DNA from: Klebsiella pneumoniae
GTDB lineage: Bacteria; Myxococcota_A; UBA796; SXON01
Direction of reading: 5' to 3'
DNA: 64,000 nucleotides
Assembly (NCBI GenBank): GCA_945861635.1
Contig: CAMAWH010000005.1
Location: forward strand, 100,342 to 164,341
Part shown: piece after piece, positions 53,884-62,854 of the stretch
How positions within the stretch are numbered: the stretch's first letter is position 1
Layout: each line of letters opens with the position of its first letter
Translations under genes and position numbers: made by a program
The notes under the pieces: generated by a model
The model's input: the letters and a program-made list of their open reading frames with translations, nothing else
What the model was told of the DNA's origin: nothing
Database searches by the model: none

Positions 53884-54833
53884 TGCCGCCCGTCGGAGAC
53901 GTGGCTCGGTGGCTGGTCTACACCCAACTCCGGCGGGCGCTGAATCCGGCGCACCCCCTCCCCTTCCAATTGCTACGTCCGCTGGGAAGAGTCCTCCCAA
54001 CGTTATCTCGCGCGCGCGGCGCACTGATGGCCGACGAGTATCAACGCTGCGGCATTGCCCCGTGTGTTGACGCTGCCTGGGCATGTACGTGGCGAGTCGC
54101 GCTCGAAGAACTTGCGCTCGGCCGACACACGCAGCTCACCCTCGACGCCTTCATCCATTTCGAAGGAATCGAACACCTCGACGACGCCCGCCGACGAGGC
54201 AAAGGCGTGGTGTGGGTGTATCCGCATGCGGGCCCGGTGATGCTGATGTTGGCATGGTTGGTCGCCCACGGCTATCCCTACACGCAATATGCAGCGCGCG
54301 GGCTGGCGCCCAAGGCCGTCGCCGAGGCGCACCCCGAACTCCTGGGACACAACCGGTGGCGCCAGGCCGTCCGCACCGCGCGTGAGGACGACGAAAATCG
54401 CACCGGCGCAACCTTCCTTACGCTCGATCAGCCCGCGCGCGAACTCTACCGCACCCTCGCGCGCAATGAGTTGGTCGGAATCGCATTCGACGGCCGCATC
54501 GGTACGAAATGGCGGCCTTATGTTTTCATGGGTCGCCGCGCCCTGCTGAATCCAGGCCCCTTTCGCCTCGCCGCCTCGACCGGGGCGGCGCTGGTGCCCT
54601 GCTACACGCACTACCCTGTCGATGGCGGCCCCGCGGTTTGCCAGGTTGGACCGCCGATCTCAGGGAACGAACCCGATGCAGACATCCGCATCCTGGCGTG
54701 GGCCGAGGCGGCGGTTCGACGCTCCCCCGCAGAGTACGGCAGTTGGCTCCTGCACTGTCGGCAACGCAACAACATCGATGACCATCCGATGTTCGACGAT
54801 CACGCGCCGAATTTTTTGGCGGCGACGAAGTAG
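53880..54833 (+). CDS. LpxL/HtrB-like acyltransferase
   Basis: A 317-residue protein resembling the bacterial lipid A/lysophospholipid acyltransferase family. The substrate-binding region starts with FIHFEGIEHLDDARRRGKG, followed by GVVWVYPHAGPVMLMLAWLV, where the usual HxxxxE/D catalytic box is only partly recognisable (HAGPVM). Later come VGIAFDGRIGTKWRPYVFMG and GPFRLAASTGAALVPCY, typical of the family. It is co-translated with hcrB (ATGATG over the stop, 53880-53885), an odd neighbour for aromatic degradation. It may acylate an unknown lipid or product; the substrate is not inferable. It ends three bases before a convergent gene. Confidence 0.7.
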   Translation: MMPPVGDVARWLVYTQLRRALNPAHPLPFQLLRPLGRVLPTLSRARGALMADEYQRCGIAPCVDAAWACTWRVALEELALGRHTQLTLDAFIHFEGIEHLDDARRRGKGVVWVYPHAGPVMLMLAWLVAHGYPYTQYAARGLAPKAVAEAHPELLGHNRWRQAVRTAREDDENRTGATFLTLDQPARELYRTLARNELVGIAFDGRIGTKWRPYVFMGRRALLNPGPFRLAASTGAALVPCYTHYPVDGGPAVCQVGPPISGNEPDADIRILAWAEAAVRRSPAEYGSWLLHCRQRNNIDDHPMFDDHAPNFLAATK

Positions 54834-54836
54834 CGA

Positions 54837-56165
54837 TCATGGCGTATCCACGGACGTGGGCAGCTCTTCCGCCGGGCCGGCCGCCTCCGACGTCTGACCG
54901 TCAGCCACCTCCCCCGAGTCCATCGTCGGCGTACCCTCGGTCGCATCGCTGCTGCCTTCCTCCTTGGCAGGGAGCCGCTTCCCGGGGTCGGCCGCTGGAT
55001 CCGACAGGAGCATCGCCGCTTGCTCGTCCGGAATCCACCGCATCTCGGCTGCAGTCCGATATCCGACCCGCACCTCCAGCAACGACTGGACCTCTGCCTC
55101 GTTCTCTACGCTGATCGGAATGTCACCCGCCATCACGTCGGCGAATCGCTGTGGGTACAGCGGTACGGCGTGCGGTTCTACAAAACCATCTGGGTACTGA
55201 GCAACATACGTGTCCGGCTCATACCGGTCCTTCGCACCGAGAATGTGTCCGATTTCGTGGGCAATCGTGAGCAGCGCATAGCCGGGGTTGGTTTCGTCGG
55301 CGGACAGCTTCGCCACGGCCACCCTCCCCTTCCGGGACCCAAGGGATTCCGACTCCAAATCGCCCCCCTCGGCCCCATACAGGATGTACACTCGGACCGC
55401 GTACCGGTCTGGATCCACGCCAAACGAACGCGCTTTGCCATGGAAATAGCGGGGATACTGCCAGGCCAACTGCGCGAGCTTCCACCACGGGTCCGAGTCC
55501 CCCCCAAGCGGCGGAACGGAAAAGTCACAGACAAACGGGCCGCGGACGGTGAGATCGAGGTAGCGACCGCGCCGCCCGGTATAGCGCGCGTGTTCCTCCT
55601 CGTACCAATCCGCCACCGTGGAGAGCGCAAACGGACCGTCCACGGTGTTGAGCGTACGCGCCAACCCGGAGGCGCCGAGTCCTGGGGGTGCCAACTGGAC
55701 AATGAGCGCCCGCACTGGACCGGAGGGATTGAGCAGTTCCGCCTCCCGCATCAGGAAGGTCCACGTTTGTTGCAAGAAAAGGACGAACACGAACACCGAA
55801 AATAGAATCCGGGTGCGCCGCTGGCGCCGAGCGACCTTGAGCTTTGCCCAACACGTCGGGCACAGCCGCAGCGCCTCGGCCTCGACGCGGCACACCGCAC
55901 AGATCGGGACGCCACAGTCCCGGCAGTTCCGGCCGCTGACGTGCTCCGGGTGTCGGGAGCACACCGCCCCGCCGTGGGCGGATTCCGCAAGGAGTGCAAC
56001 CGCCGCGCCCTCCTCCCTCAACTTTTCGGCAAAGGTCATCGCCTCCGCCTCGTCGTTCGTTTCGAGCAGGACGGTCGGCGTAAACCGAGCGCTCGTGATC
56101 CCGTGGGGGGAGTTCGTGCCGCCATCCGTGGCGGGCAAGCGAACGAGGATCACCCGCCAGATCAC
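54837..56165 (-). CDS. B-box zinc-finger membrane metalloprotease
   Basis: A 442-residue membrane protein in three parts. A cytosolic N-terminus has a small alpha/beta stretch and a B-box-like zinc site at residues 69-106 (CSRHPEH, CRDCGVPICAVC, LCPTC). One membrane helix lies at about 119-138. A large extracytoplasmic domain has the metzincin signature HEIGHILGAKD (303-313, two His plus Asp as zinc ligands and catalytic Glu304) with a possible Met-turn VMAG downstream. The C-terminus is an acidic, disordered tail. It starts with GTG, six bases after the MopE/FG-GAP gene stop, in the same operon. The natural substrate is unknown. Confidence 0.75.
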   Translation of the reverse strand: MIWRVILVRLPATDGGTNSPHGITSARFTPTVLLETNDEAEAMTFAEKLREEGAAVALLAESAHGGAVCSRHPEHVSGRNCRDCGVPICAVCRVEAEALRLCPTCWAKLKVARRQRRTRILFSVFVFVLFLQQTWTFLMREAELLNPSGPVRALIVQLAPPGLGASGLARTLNTVDGPFALSTVADWYEEEHARYTGRRGRYLDLTVRGPFVCDFSVPPLGGDSDPWWKLAQLAWQYPRYFHGKARSFGVDPDRYAVRVYILYGAEGGDLESESLGSRKGRVAVAKLSADETNPGYALLTIAHEIGHILGAKDRYEPDTYVAQYPDGFVEPHAVPLYPQRFADVMAGDIPISVENEAEVQSLLEVRVGYRTAAEMRWIPDEQAAMLLSDPAADPGKRLPAKEEGSSDATEGTPTMDSGEVADGQTSEAAGPAEELPTSVDTP

Positions 56166-56171
56166 ATCGCC

Positions 56172-58523
56172 TCAGAGCCCCGTGCCAAGCACGAGGTAGG
56201 CGCTGCCGCCGAGATAGTTCGCCCCGTAGTCTTCATTCGGCGCGCCGACCAGTATGTCTCCCTTGCCATCTCCGTCCGTATCCCCGACGCCGGCGACACT
56301 GCTGCCGGCGTAGTCATCCGATCGCTCCCCCGTCAACTTGGCGTCCGCCGACCCAAGATCATAGAGCGAAGCGATGGGACCGTACACGAGGTATACCGAC
56401 CCCGACGCGCTGCCCCCCGCGTCCTCCCGGTGAGCGCCGATCAGGATATCGTCGCGAAGATCGCCGTCCATATCCCCTGCGGTGGACAAGCTCCATCCGG
56501 CATTGTCATCCGAGTGTTCGCCGACCACCTTGGCGTCCGCAGCGGAAAGGTCAACTTCGCCGGCATGCGCGCCCCCAAGCAATACATAGGCCGCGCCCGT
56601 GCCACTGCCGCCATAGTCATTGCCGTAGGCGCCGACCAGAACGTCGGCCAACCCATCTCCGTCGGTGTCCCCAGCAGGCGAGACGGCGCACCCGGCGTCG
56701 TCCGCGCGCTCTTCCCCAATAAAGGTGGCATCCGCAGCGGATAAATCGATCGTTCCGGAGAGGGGGCCGAGGAGCAGGTAAGCAGCGCCCGCCGCAGCGC
56801 CTCCGGTCGATTCACCGTACGCCCCGACCACCGCGTCATCCACGCCGTCCCCATCGGTGTCGCCAACCCCGTCGACGGCATTTCCGGCGAAGTCGTTGGC
56901 CGCCTCACCGACAATCTTCACGTGTGCGAGGGCAAGGTCGACCGACCCGCTGGTGTTGCCGAACGCGACATAAGCAGCCCCCGCCGCGGTGCCTCCGTCG
57001 TCATCCCCCCACGCACCGACCAACAGATCCACGTGCCCATCGTCGTCGACATCCCCCGCGGCTCCGATGGAATATCCCGCCTGGTCGTTATAATCCTCAC
57101 CTGTCAGCGTCAGGTCGGCGAGCGAGAGCAACCGATCGCCGGTGACCGGACCCAATACAACGTACACCCGGCCCGTGTCCGTCACGCCGTCATCGTACCC
57201 AAACGCACCCACCGCGACATCTCCAAAGCCATCGCCATTCCAGTCTCCAACACCGGCCATCGACCACCCTGCGCCATCTCCCGACGTTTCTCCGACCAAC
57301 TGACCGGTGGCGATGGACAAGTCACTCACGCCAGAAACCGGGCCGCTCACGACATAGGCGGTGCCTGCGCCATTCCCCCCGTCATCGTTTCCCCAAGCCC
57401 CGATCAAGAGATCGGACAGGCCATCGCCATCAACATCGCCACCGGCCACCGACTGTCCGGCATAATTGTAGGTACCCTCTCCCCGGAGTTGGGCATCGGC
57501 CACACCCAGCGACTCCGTGCCCGTCAGCGCACACGCATTCGACGTGCCATCACAATCGTTGTCGAGTCCATCGTGACACACCTCCGATGCCGACGGCGAC
57601 ACACTCGCATCGGTATCGATGCAATCTCCCGCGCTGCCGACGAAGCCCGTCGGCGCCGCACACGCCGCGGTCGTCACCGAGATATCTCCCCACCCATCGG
57701 CGTCCGCATCGCCGTAGTACGTCGTCTGCACGCCCTCATCGATTACACCGTCACAGTTGTTATCCGCCTCATCGCACACCTCGGGATTATTCGGCCACGC
57801 TACAGCATTTGCGTCGTCACAGTCGGTGGCCTCCGTCACGTAGCCTTCCGGCCACGCACACACATCCACGCGCCCATCCGGGTCGCCAAAGCCGTCGGTG
57901 TCCGCATCCGGCCAGTACGGGGTGGTCACGCCCTCATCCACGACGCCATCACAGTTGTTATCGAGTTCGTCACACACTTCTACCGCGCCCGGGTAGACGG
58001 TGGCGTTGTGATCGTCACAATCGTCTCCCCCAAGTACCAAGTTCACCCACCCATCTGCATCGGCGTCCCGCTCCACCACCGAAAAGTCGACCGCCGCCGC
58101 GCCGACGTTTCCCTCGACGTCCGTGACCGTCATCGCGACCTGATGGTTCCCGAGTGCGAGCGGGGCGAGCATGAACCGCGCCACCCCCTGCACGTCGGGG
58201 TGGATGGGCGCGTCGGGCGCGTCCAGCGCAACGCCTGCCCAGGTCAACGTCAGCGTCGTCAGATCAACGGCATCGCCATCGCCCACAATGACTTCGACCC
58301 GAATACGATCGTCGATATCAAAAAGCTCGTTCGCGGCGGGGTCAAGGAAGCCGGCCTGCGGCGCACGCGGCGCCTCCCCCACGTTGATCGGAGGTGCCGT
58401 TGAACCCTCGTCCACCCACGGTACGACCGTTGGCCCGCCTGAGTCGAGGCTGGCGGTACAGGCGAGGAGTGCGAGGAGCATGATCACGGCAACGATACTA
58501 TAGCGAGGAGGATGCGCCTCCAC
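56172..58523 (-). CDS. MopE-repeat/FG-GAP lipoprotein
   Basis: A 783-residue predicted lipoprotein (VIMLLALLAC lipobox). Start options are GTG 58523 (adds a basic n-region but overlaps the divergent gene by 12 bases), GTG 58487 and ATG 58481. An Ig-like domain (VTDVEGNVGAAAVDFSVVE) is followed by two full MopE modules and a terminal partial one (VCDELDNNCDGVVDE, VCDEADNNCDGVIDE, VCHDGLDNDCDGTSN). Seven FG-GAP repeats complete it (DLLIGAWGNDDGGNGAGTAY and similar), each with a DxDGDGxxD calcium loop, forming an integrin-like propeller. It is probably a surface adhesion protein. The protease gene follows six bases later in the same operon. Confidence 0.82.
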   Translation of the reverse strand: MEAHPPRYSIVAVIMLLALLACTASLDSGGPTVVPWVDEGSTAPPINVGEAPRAPQAGFLDPAANELFDIDDRIRVEVIVGDGDAVDLTTLTLTWAGVALDAPDAPIHPDVQGVARFMLAPLALGNHQVAMTVTDVEGNVGAAAVDFSVVERDADADGWVNLVLGGDDCDDHNATVYPGAVEVCDELDNNCDGVVDEGVTTPYWPDADTDGFGDPDGRVDVCAWPEGYVTEATDCDDANAVAWPNNPEVCDEADNNCDGVIDEGVQTTYYGDADADGWGDISVTTAACAAPTGFVGSAGDCIDTDASVSPSASEVCHDGLDNDCDGTSNACALTGTESLGVADAQLRGEGTYNYAGQSVAGGDVDGDGLSDLLIGAWGNDDGGNGAGTAYVVSGPVSGVSDLSIATGQLVGETSGDGAGWSMAGVGDWNGDGFGDVAVGAFGYDDGVTDTGRVYVVLGPVTGDRLLSLADLTLTGEDYNDQAGYSIGAAGDVDDDGHVDLLVGAWGDDDGGTAAGAAYVAFGNTSGSVDLALAHVKIVGEAANDFAGNAVDGVGDTDGDGVDDAVVGAYGESTGGAAAGAAYLLLGPLSGTIDLSAADATFIGEERADDAGCAVSPAGDTDGDGLADVLVGAYGNDYGGSGTGAAYVLLGGAHAGEVDLSAADAKVVGEHSDDNAGWSLSTAGDMDGDLRDDILIGAHREDAGGSASGSVYLVYGPIASLYDLGSADAKLTGERSDDYAGSSVAGVGDTDGDGKGDILVGAPNEDYGANYLGGSAYLVLGTGL

Positions 58524-59588
58524 CTCGCTCTCCTGACACTGCCGTTCGGATGCGGCCCGGAACGAGTGCCCGGTGGGGAGTCCGGCACGGGGGACACTGG
58601 AACCTCCGGCCCGGACTCGGGCAACGACAGCGGGGCTCCACTCCAGACGCGACTCGGAATCTGTGACGCATTCGATGTCGACACGTTGAACGGACCGGAA
58701 TCACTCGACGGCGCGCCCGCCGAACTTACCGATATCACGACGCTTGGCCTGGGCGTCGTACGGGCACATCGACCCGGTGGGGGCGTTTTCGCGCTGAGCC
58801 TGGTCCGCGGGCCAGAGTCCGATGTCGATGACTGGACGCTGCCCGACACGCTCATGCGGGCGATGAATGACGCGAAGCTGCCATTGATCGCCACGGTCTA
58901 CCCCTACACGGACCCGGGGCCATGGGGGGGACAGGTGATGGTCGGGTACGTGACCCCGGAGGGAATGTCCGATTGGCTCGCCTTTGTAGCTCGCCTGGTT
59001 GAACGGTACGACGGAGACGGCGTCGAGGACATGCCGGGCCTCACGATGCCGGTGTTTGCCTGGGAGATCGGCAACGAGCCGATGTGTCAGGCCGGCGATG
59101 ACGCGTGTCCCGCCGCCTACGTGGACTTCGAGAAGCCCACCTACGAGGCGATGAAGGCTGCCGCACCGAACTCCATCGTCATGATTGCCGGCGCGGCCCC
59201 GGTCTTCCGAACGGATCACAGCGAAGACGAGGCCGTGACCTCGATCTACGAGTACTTCTTCGCTCACGATGGCGCGTCGTACACCGACGTCCTCTCGTTT
59301 CACGTCCCTGTGGGGCAGGGCGAAACGCACGTCGGCACTTTTCTCGATTGGTGGAAGGCCACTGCGCCCGACACACCGCTCTGGATTGGAGAGTCAGGAA
59401 CACGATCTCCACAGGATCGATTTGTCATTTCGGACGATCCGGCGACGGAGGCCGCTTGGTACCGAACCTTCCTCGATGACGCATACGCCGGCGGGGCCGA
59501 ACGGGTACTTTGGTGTCGCGCGGGGCATGCGATCGACGCGGTGCCGGCGGTGTACGACGCGATTCACGACTACGCAGCGTCCTTGTAG
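58512..59588 (+). CDS. Glycoside-hydrolase-like (clan GH-A) lipoprotein
   Basis: A 358-residue lipoprotein (MRLHLALLTLPFGC, lipobox Cys14) with a Gly/Ser/Asp-rich linker and a TIM-barrel-like catalytic domain. VFAWEIGNEPM places the acid/base Glu189 after Asn188, and LWIGESGTRSP places a nucleophile candidate at Glu294. This is the Asn-Glu-Pro plus late Glu arrangement of clan GH-A (GH5/GH39-like). It could trim an extracellular polysaccharide; substrate and family are not assignable from sequence. AGGAGG directly abuts the ATG, too close for ideal initiation. It is divergent from the MopE/FG-GAP gene. Confidence 0.72.
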   Translation: MRLHLALLTLPFGCGPERVPGGESGTGDTGTSGPDSGNDSGAPLQTRLGICDAFDVDTLNGPESLDGAPAELTDITTLGLGVVRAHRPGGGVFALSLVRGPESDVDDWTLPDTLMRAMNDAKLPLIATVYPYTDPGPWGGQVMVGYVTPEGMSDWLAFVARLVERYDGDGVEDMPGLTMPVFAWEIGNEPMCQAGDDACPAAYVDFEKPTYEAMKAAAPNSIVMIAGAAPVFRTDHSEDEAVTSIYEYFFAHDGASYTDVLSFHVPVGQGETHVGTFLDWWKATAPDTPLWIGESGTRSPQDRFVISDDPATEAAWYRTFLDDAYAGGAERVLWCRAGHAIDAVPAVYDAIHDYAASL

Positions 59589-59635
59589 GTGCGTTGCCCA
59601 TCGCTCACGTGCCGGGCGTGGTGTACCCTGCCACC

Positions 59636-62026
59636 ATGCGACTCTTGCCCCTCGGTCTCCTCCTCGCTCTCGGTTGCCGTCCGGAAGGTGTAACCAAGTA
59701 CAAACCCGCAGACGCCGGGAACGACACGGACACCGCCGCGACCAGCGACACCGGCGAACCCGATGACTCCGGCGAGCCTGATGATACATCTGATACATCT
59801 GATACATCCGAACCCGATGACACAGCGGATACAGCTGACATATCGATCGATTGTATCGCCGAAGTATGTGACGGCGTCGATAACGACTGTGACGGCGCGA
59901 TTGATGAAGAAGACGCTGTAGACGCTGGGATCTGGTACGCCGATGGAGACGCGGATGGCTTCGGTGCAGGCGCGCCGACCGTCGCATGTACGCCCCCCGA
60001 AGGCGCCGCGGAGAACGCCGACGACTGCGATGATGCGGATCCTACCGTCCACCCCGGCGCGGAGGTCGGCTGCACGGCGGGCGACGCCAACTGTGATGGC
60101 GCTGCCGACGATGTCGACGCAGACGGCGATGGTTTCCTTGGGTGCGAGGAGTGTGATGACACCGATGCCACCGCGTTCCCCGGGGCGCCCGAAGAGTGCG
60201 ATGGCGCCGACGATGACTGCAATGGTGCGGTCGATGACGACCCGATCGATCCCGCCACCTGGTACGCCGATGACGACGCGGACGGGTTCGGCGGGGACAC
60301 GTCAACCGACGCATGTGACGCGCCCTTCGGGGCGGTCAGCACGTCGGACGACTGTGATGACGCCAACGCAGCCGTGTTCCCTGGTGCCGCCGAGGTGTGC
60401 AATGCGATCGACGACGACTGTGACGGCACGGCGGACGATGGCGCGGTCGATCGCGCCACCTGGTACATCGACGACGACGGCGATGGATACGGCGACGCAG
60501 CGACGACGAGCGTCCGTTGCGACGCGCCGACCGGCTACGTCGCCAATGCCGACGATTGCGATGACGCGGATGGACTTGTCCATCCGGCAGGAATCGAGCT
60601 TTGCAACCTGACCGACGATGATTGCGATGGCACCATCGACGAGGATGACGCGGCCGACGTCACCACCTGGTACGAGGATGCCGACCTGGATACGTGGGGA
60701 AATTCGGATGTCGCCGTCGACCAATGTGACGCCCCCGTCGGATACGTTGAACTCGACGGCGATTGCGATGACACCGACGACGCGGTCTTTCCAGGTTCGA
60801 CCGAATCGTTTGACGGCGTCGACAACGATTGTGACGGCACCGTGGACCGCTTCGATTGGTCCGGAACCGGTGCGGACGGCGCGTTGTCCGTCACCGGGAC
60901 CACCACCATCGGCGAGGCGTGGCCCGTGACGGCGATCACGGGCCCCGTCGTGACGCTCAACGATTTGAGTACGCTCGCTGAAGGCGATGAAGTACTGATC
61001 ATCAACATGCACGGGAGTGACGCCGCGCACACCCATGTCGGGGTGTATGAGTTTGGCACGGTATCGAGCGTGAGCGGCACCGAGGTCACGCTTTCGGCAC
61101 CGCTCGCCAGCACGTTTGGCGAGGCGTCCAATGCCGACCTGTCGGGACAGGCGATTCAGGTCGTTCGCGTGCCGAACTATACGGACGTGGCGATCGACGC
61201 GGGCGGACTGCTCACCGCGCCCCCGTGGGACGGCGAGACGGGCGGAATTGTCGCCTTTCGCGCGTCGGGAACGCTGTCGATCGCGGACGGCGGGGCGGTG
61301 AGTGCGGACGATCTCGGGTACGCGGCGGGTGCAACGGGCACGTCCTCCAACTACGACGCCTTTCAGGGCGAAAGTTACGCGGGTACGGGAGATGGCAATC
61401 TCACGTACAGCTACACCAGCGGTGCCTACGGCAACTGGGCCGCCGGCTACTACCTTTCCAACTACGGCGGCGGCGGCGCGATGATCACGGGCGGCGGCGG
61501 CAATTACGGCGGCAGGGCCACGGCGGGCGACTCGTGGAACGGTGGCAGCTATCCGGAGGCGGCGGCCGGCGAGACGTACGGAGATGCAGCGTTGACCATG
61601 ATCTTCCCGGGTTCGGGCGGCGCAGGCGTTTGGTACGGCAACACCGTGCCGGGCCCCGGTGGCGATGGCGCCGGCATCGTGTGGATCGCGGCCGGGGCGA
61701 TTGCTGTTGCGGGCGCGGACGGCGTCACCGCCGTCGGCGCCACCACGACGAACTGGTCCACCGGCACGTGGACGTACGGGGCGGGCGGGGGCGCGGGCGG
61801 GTCGATCTGGCTCACCGCGGACACCGTTACGTTGGTGACAGACTCGGTCGAGGCTGGCGGTGGTTTCGGCGAAGCCGCACACACCCGTGACGGCGGAGAT
61901 GGCGGCGTTGGCCGCGTGCGTCTGGACTACAACCAACTCAACGGCGCGACCTATGGTAGCGGCGCGGATGCGACCGCCGCCACCGATGGGAGTGAGCCGG
62001 ATCCGGGGTGGACGGCGGTGCCGTAG
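59636..62026 (+). CDS. MopE-repeat lipoprotein with glycine-rich C-terminal domain
   Basis: A 796-residue predicted lipoprotein (MRLLPLGLLLALGC, lipobox Cys14; the ATG at 59636 is the start of that signal). A low-complexity Asp/Thr/Ser/Glu linker includes a three-fold DTS repeat. Six MopE-type modules follow, one shortened and the last with Phe in place of the first Cys (SFDGVDNDCDG). The C-terminal 370 residues are beta-rich and increasingly Gly-rich (GGGGAMITGGGGNYGG, YGAGGGAGGSIWL). They resemble glycine-rich passenger-like domains and end DPGWTAVP. Probably surface exposed; function unknown. It lies 47 bases after the glycosidase gene and may be co-transcribed with it. Confidence 0.8.
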   Translation: MRLLPLGLLLALGCRPEGVTKYKPADAGNDTDTAATSDTGEPDDSGEPDDTSDTSDTSEPDDTADTADISIDCIAEVCDGVDNDCDGAIDEEDAVDAGIWYADGDADGFGAGAPTVACTPPEGAAENADDCDDADPTVHPGAEVGCTAGDANCDGAADDVDADGDGFLGCEECDDTDATAFPGAPEECDGADDDCNGAVDDDPIDPATWYADDDADGFGGDTSTDACDAPFGAVSTSDDCDDANAAVFPGAAEVCNAIDDDCDGTADDGAVDRATWYIDDDGDGYGDAATTSVRCDAPTGYVANADDCDDADGLVHPAGIELCNLTDDDCDGTIDEDDAADVTTWYEDADLDTWGNSDVAVDQCDAPVGYVELDGDCDDTDDAVFPGSTESFDGVDNDCDGTVDRFDWSGTGADGALSVTGTTTIGEAWPVTAITGPVVTLNDLSTLAEGDEVLIINMHGSDAAHTHVGVYEFGTVSSVSGTEVTLSAPLASTFGEASNADLSGQAIQVVRVPNYTDVAIDAGGLLTAPPWDGETGGIVAFRASGTLSIADGGAVSADDLGYAAGATGTSSNYDAFQGESYAGTGDGNLTYSYTSGAYGNWAAGYYLSNYGGGGAMITGGGGNYGGRATAGDSWNGGSYPEAAAGETYGDAALTMIFPGSGGAGVWYGNTVPGPGGDGAGIVWIAAGAIAVAGADGVTAVGATTTNWSTGTWTYGAGGGAGGSIWLTADTVTLVTDSVEAGGGFGEAAHTRDGGDGGVGRVRLDYNQLNGATYGSGADATAATDGSEPDPGWTAVP

Positions 62027-62410
62027 GTTCAGGGACCGCCGCGCGCAGCGGAGCGTCGTTCGGCAACCCGGAGAGCGATTCCCCGCCGTCAGCCGACCAC
62101 CGCGACGAGCGCGCTCGCGCGTATCCGAGCATCCGCCATCAGGAGAGGAAGGCCCAGCGCCCGAGCGGTGGCGACGATCAGGCGGTCCCCCGGGTCGCGA
62201 TGAAAGCTGTCCGGGAGTGAGGCCACGTCGGCCGCGATCTCCGGATCGACGGGAAAGAGCGAGCGGCGATGACGCGGCCAGACGAGAAATTATGCGAAAT
62301 TCGCCGAAAAGGGGGGAGGGCGAGGATGTACGTACAAACGCTCGCAAGCCCGCCGCTTTCTCGACCGTTGGCCCCGCGAGATCTGAGAGCGAAGCCACCG
62401 AATCACGCTA
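62027..62410. other. 384-bp gap with a toxin-gene remnant
   Basis: Between the glycine-rich MopE gene and the minus-strand pair beyond, the only recognisable content is the PIN-domain fragment at 62089-62289. Bases 62290-62410 show no gene, antitoxin or RNA signal. A G-rich tract (GGGGGGAGGGCGAGG) lies at about 62311-62325. Confidence 0.5.
62089..62289 (-). pseudogene. 5'-truncated PIN-domain (VapC-like) toxin remnant
   Basis: The minus strand encodes a 66-residue fragment with the C-terminal half of a PIN domain: LPDSFHRDPGDRLIVATARA and LGLPLLMADARIRASALVAVV, ending in a TGA. The two C-terminal acidic residues (in DPGDR and MADARI) are present. The first acidic residue and the preceding 60-70 residues are missing, and an in-frame TAA lies at 62290-62292. 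No start codon or antitoxin gene is seen. VapC toxins are RNases of toxin-antitoxin pairs; this copy is presumably dead. Confidence 0.65.
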
Positions 62411-62854
62411 TCAAGGAAGATCCTTGGCATCGTCCCAACTGGCTCCGATATCGTACACACGGGAACCGTCATCCACCAGGATCGTCACGTACCAGGTGCC
62501 GACCGGGCCGCACAACCACCTTTCGACGCACAGAACTTGCATGATCTTCGCAGGCTCCACTCCAGCACCGCGCGGCGCGCCAAACGTCGTTCCCACCGGG
62601 TCGGACCCAGGCGGTCGCGCGTTGTAATCGATTCTTGGGTTGCGCCGTGTGACGGCAGGGGCACAGGAAAACCCCTGTCCCTCCAGCCATTCGACGGCCA
62701 CCTGCGGATCCGAGCCCACCGGAAACTGGCGCAGCAGGATCTCGCGTGCCTCCTCGTGATCGGCCTTCAAGTGTGGAAATTCCGCGCCGCAATAAAGGCA
62801 GCAGCCATGAAGGAAACACACCGCCAAGACTGCCATCGCAGCGGCCACCCGCAC
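62411..62854 (-). CDS. Small Cys-containing exported protein, hypothetical
   Basis: A 147-residue protein starting at GTG 62854, which overlaps the stop of the upstream gene by one base (TAGTG). A hydrophobic start (AAAMAVLAVCFLHGCCLYC) suggests a signal or lipoprotein leader with Cys candidates. The body has RQFPVGSDPQVAVEWLEGQG, a predicted strand-rich middle and a final WYVTILVDDGSRVYDIGASW. No family is recognised. Coupled translation with the upstream large protein suggests they act as a pair. Later starts (GTG 62848, ATG 62836) are possible. Confidence 0.5.
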   Translation of the reverse strand: MRVAAAMAVLAVCFLHGCCLYCGAEFPHLKADHEEAREILLRQFPVGSDPQVAVEWLEGQGFSCAPAVTRRNPRIDYNARPPGSDPVGTTFGAPRGAGVEPAKIMQVLCVERWLCGPVGTWYVTILVDDGSRVYDIGASWDDAKDLP

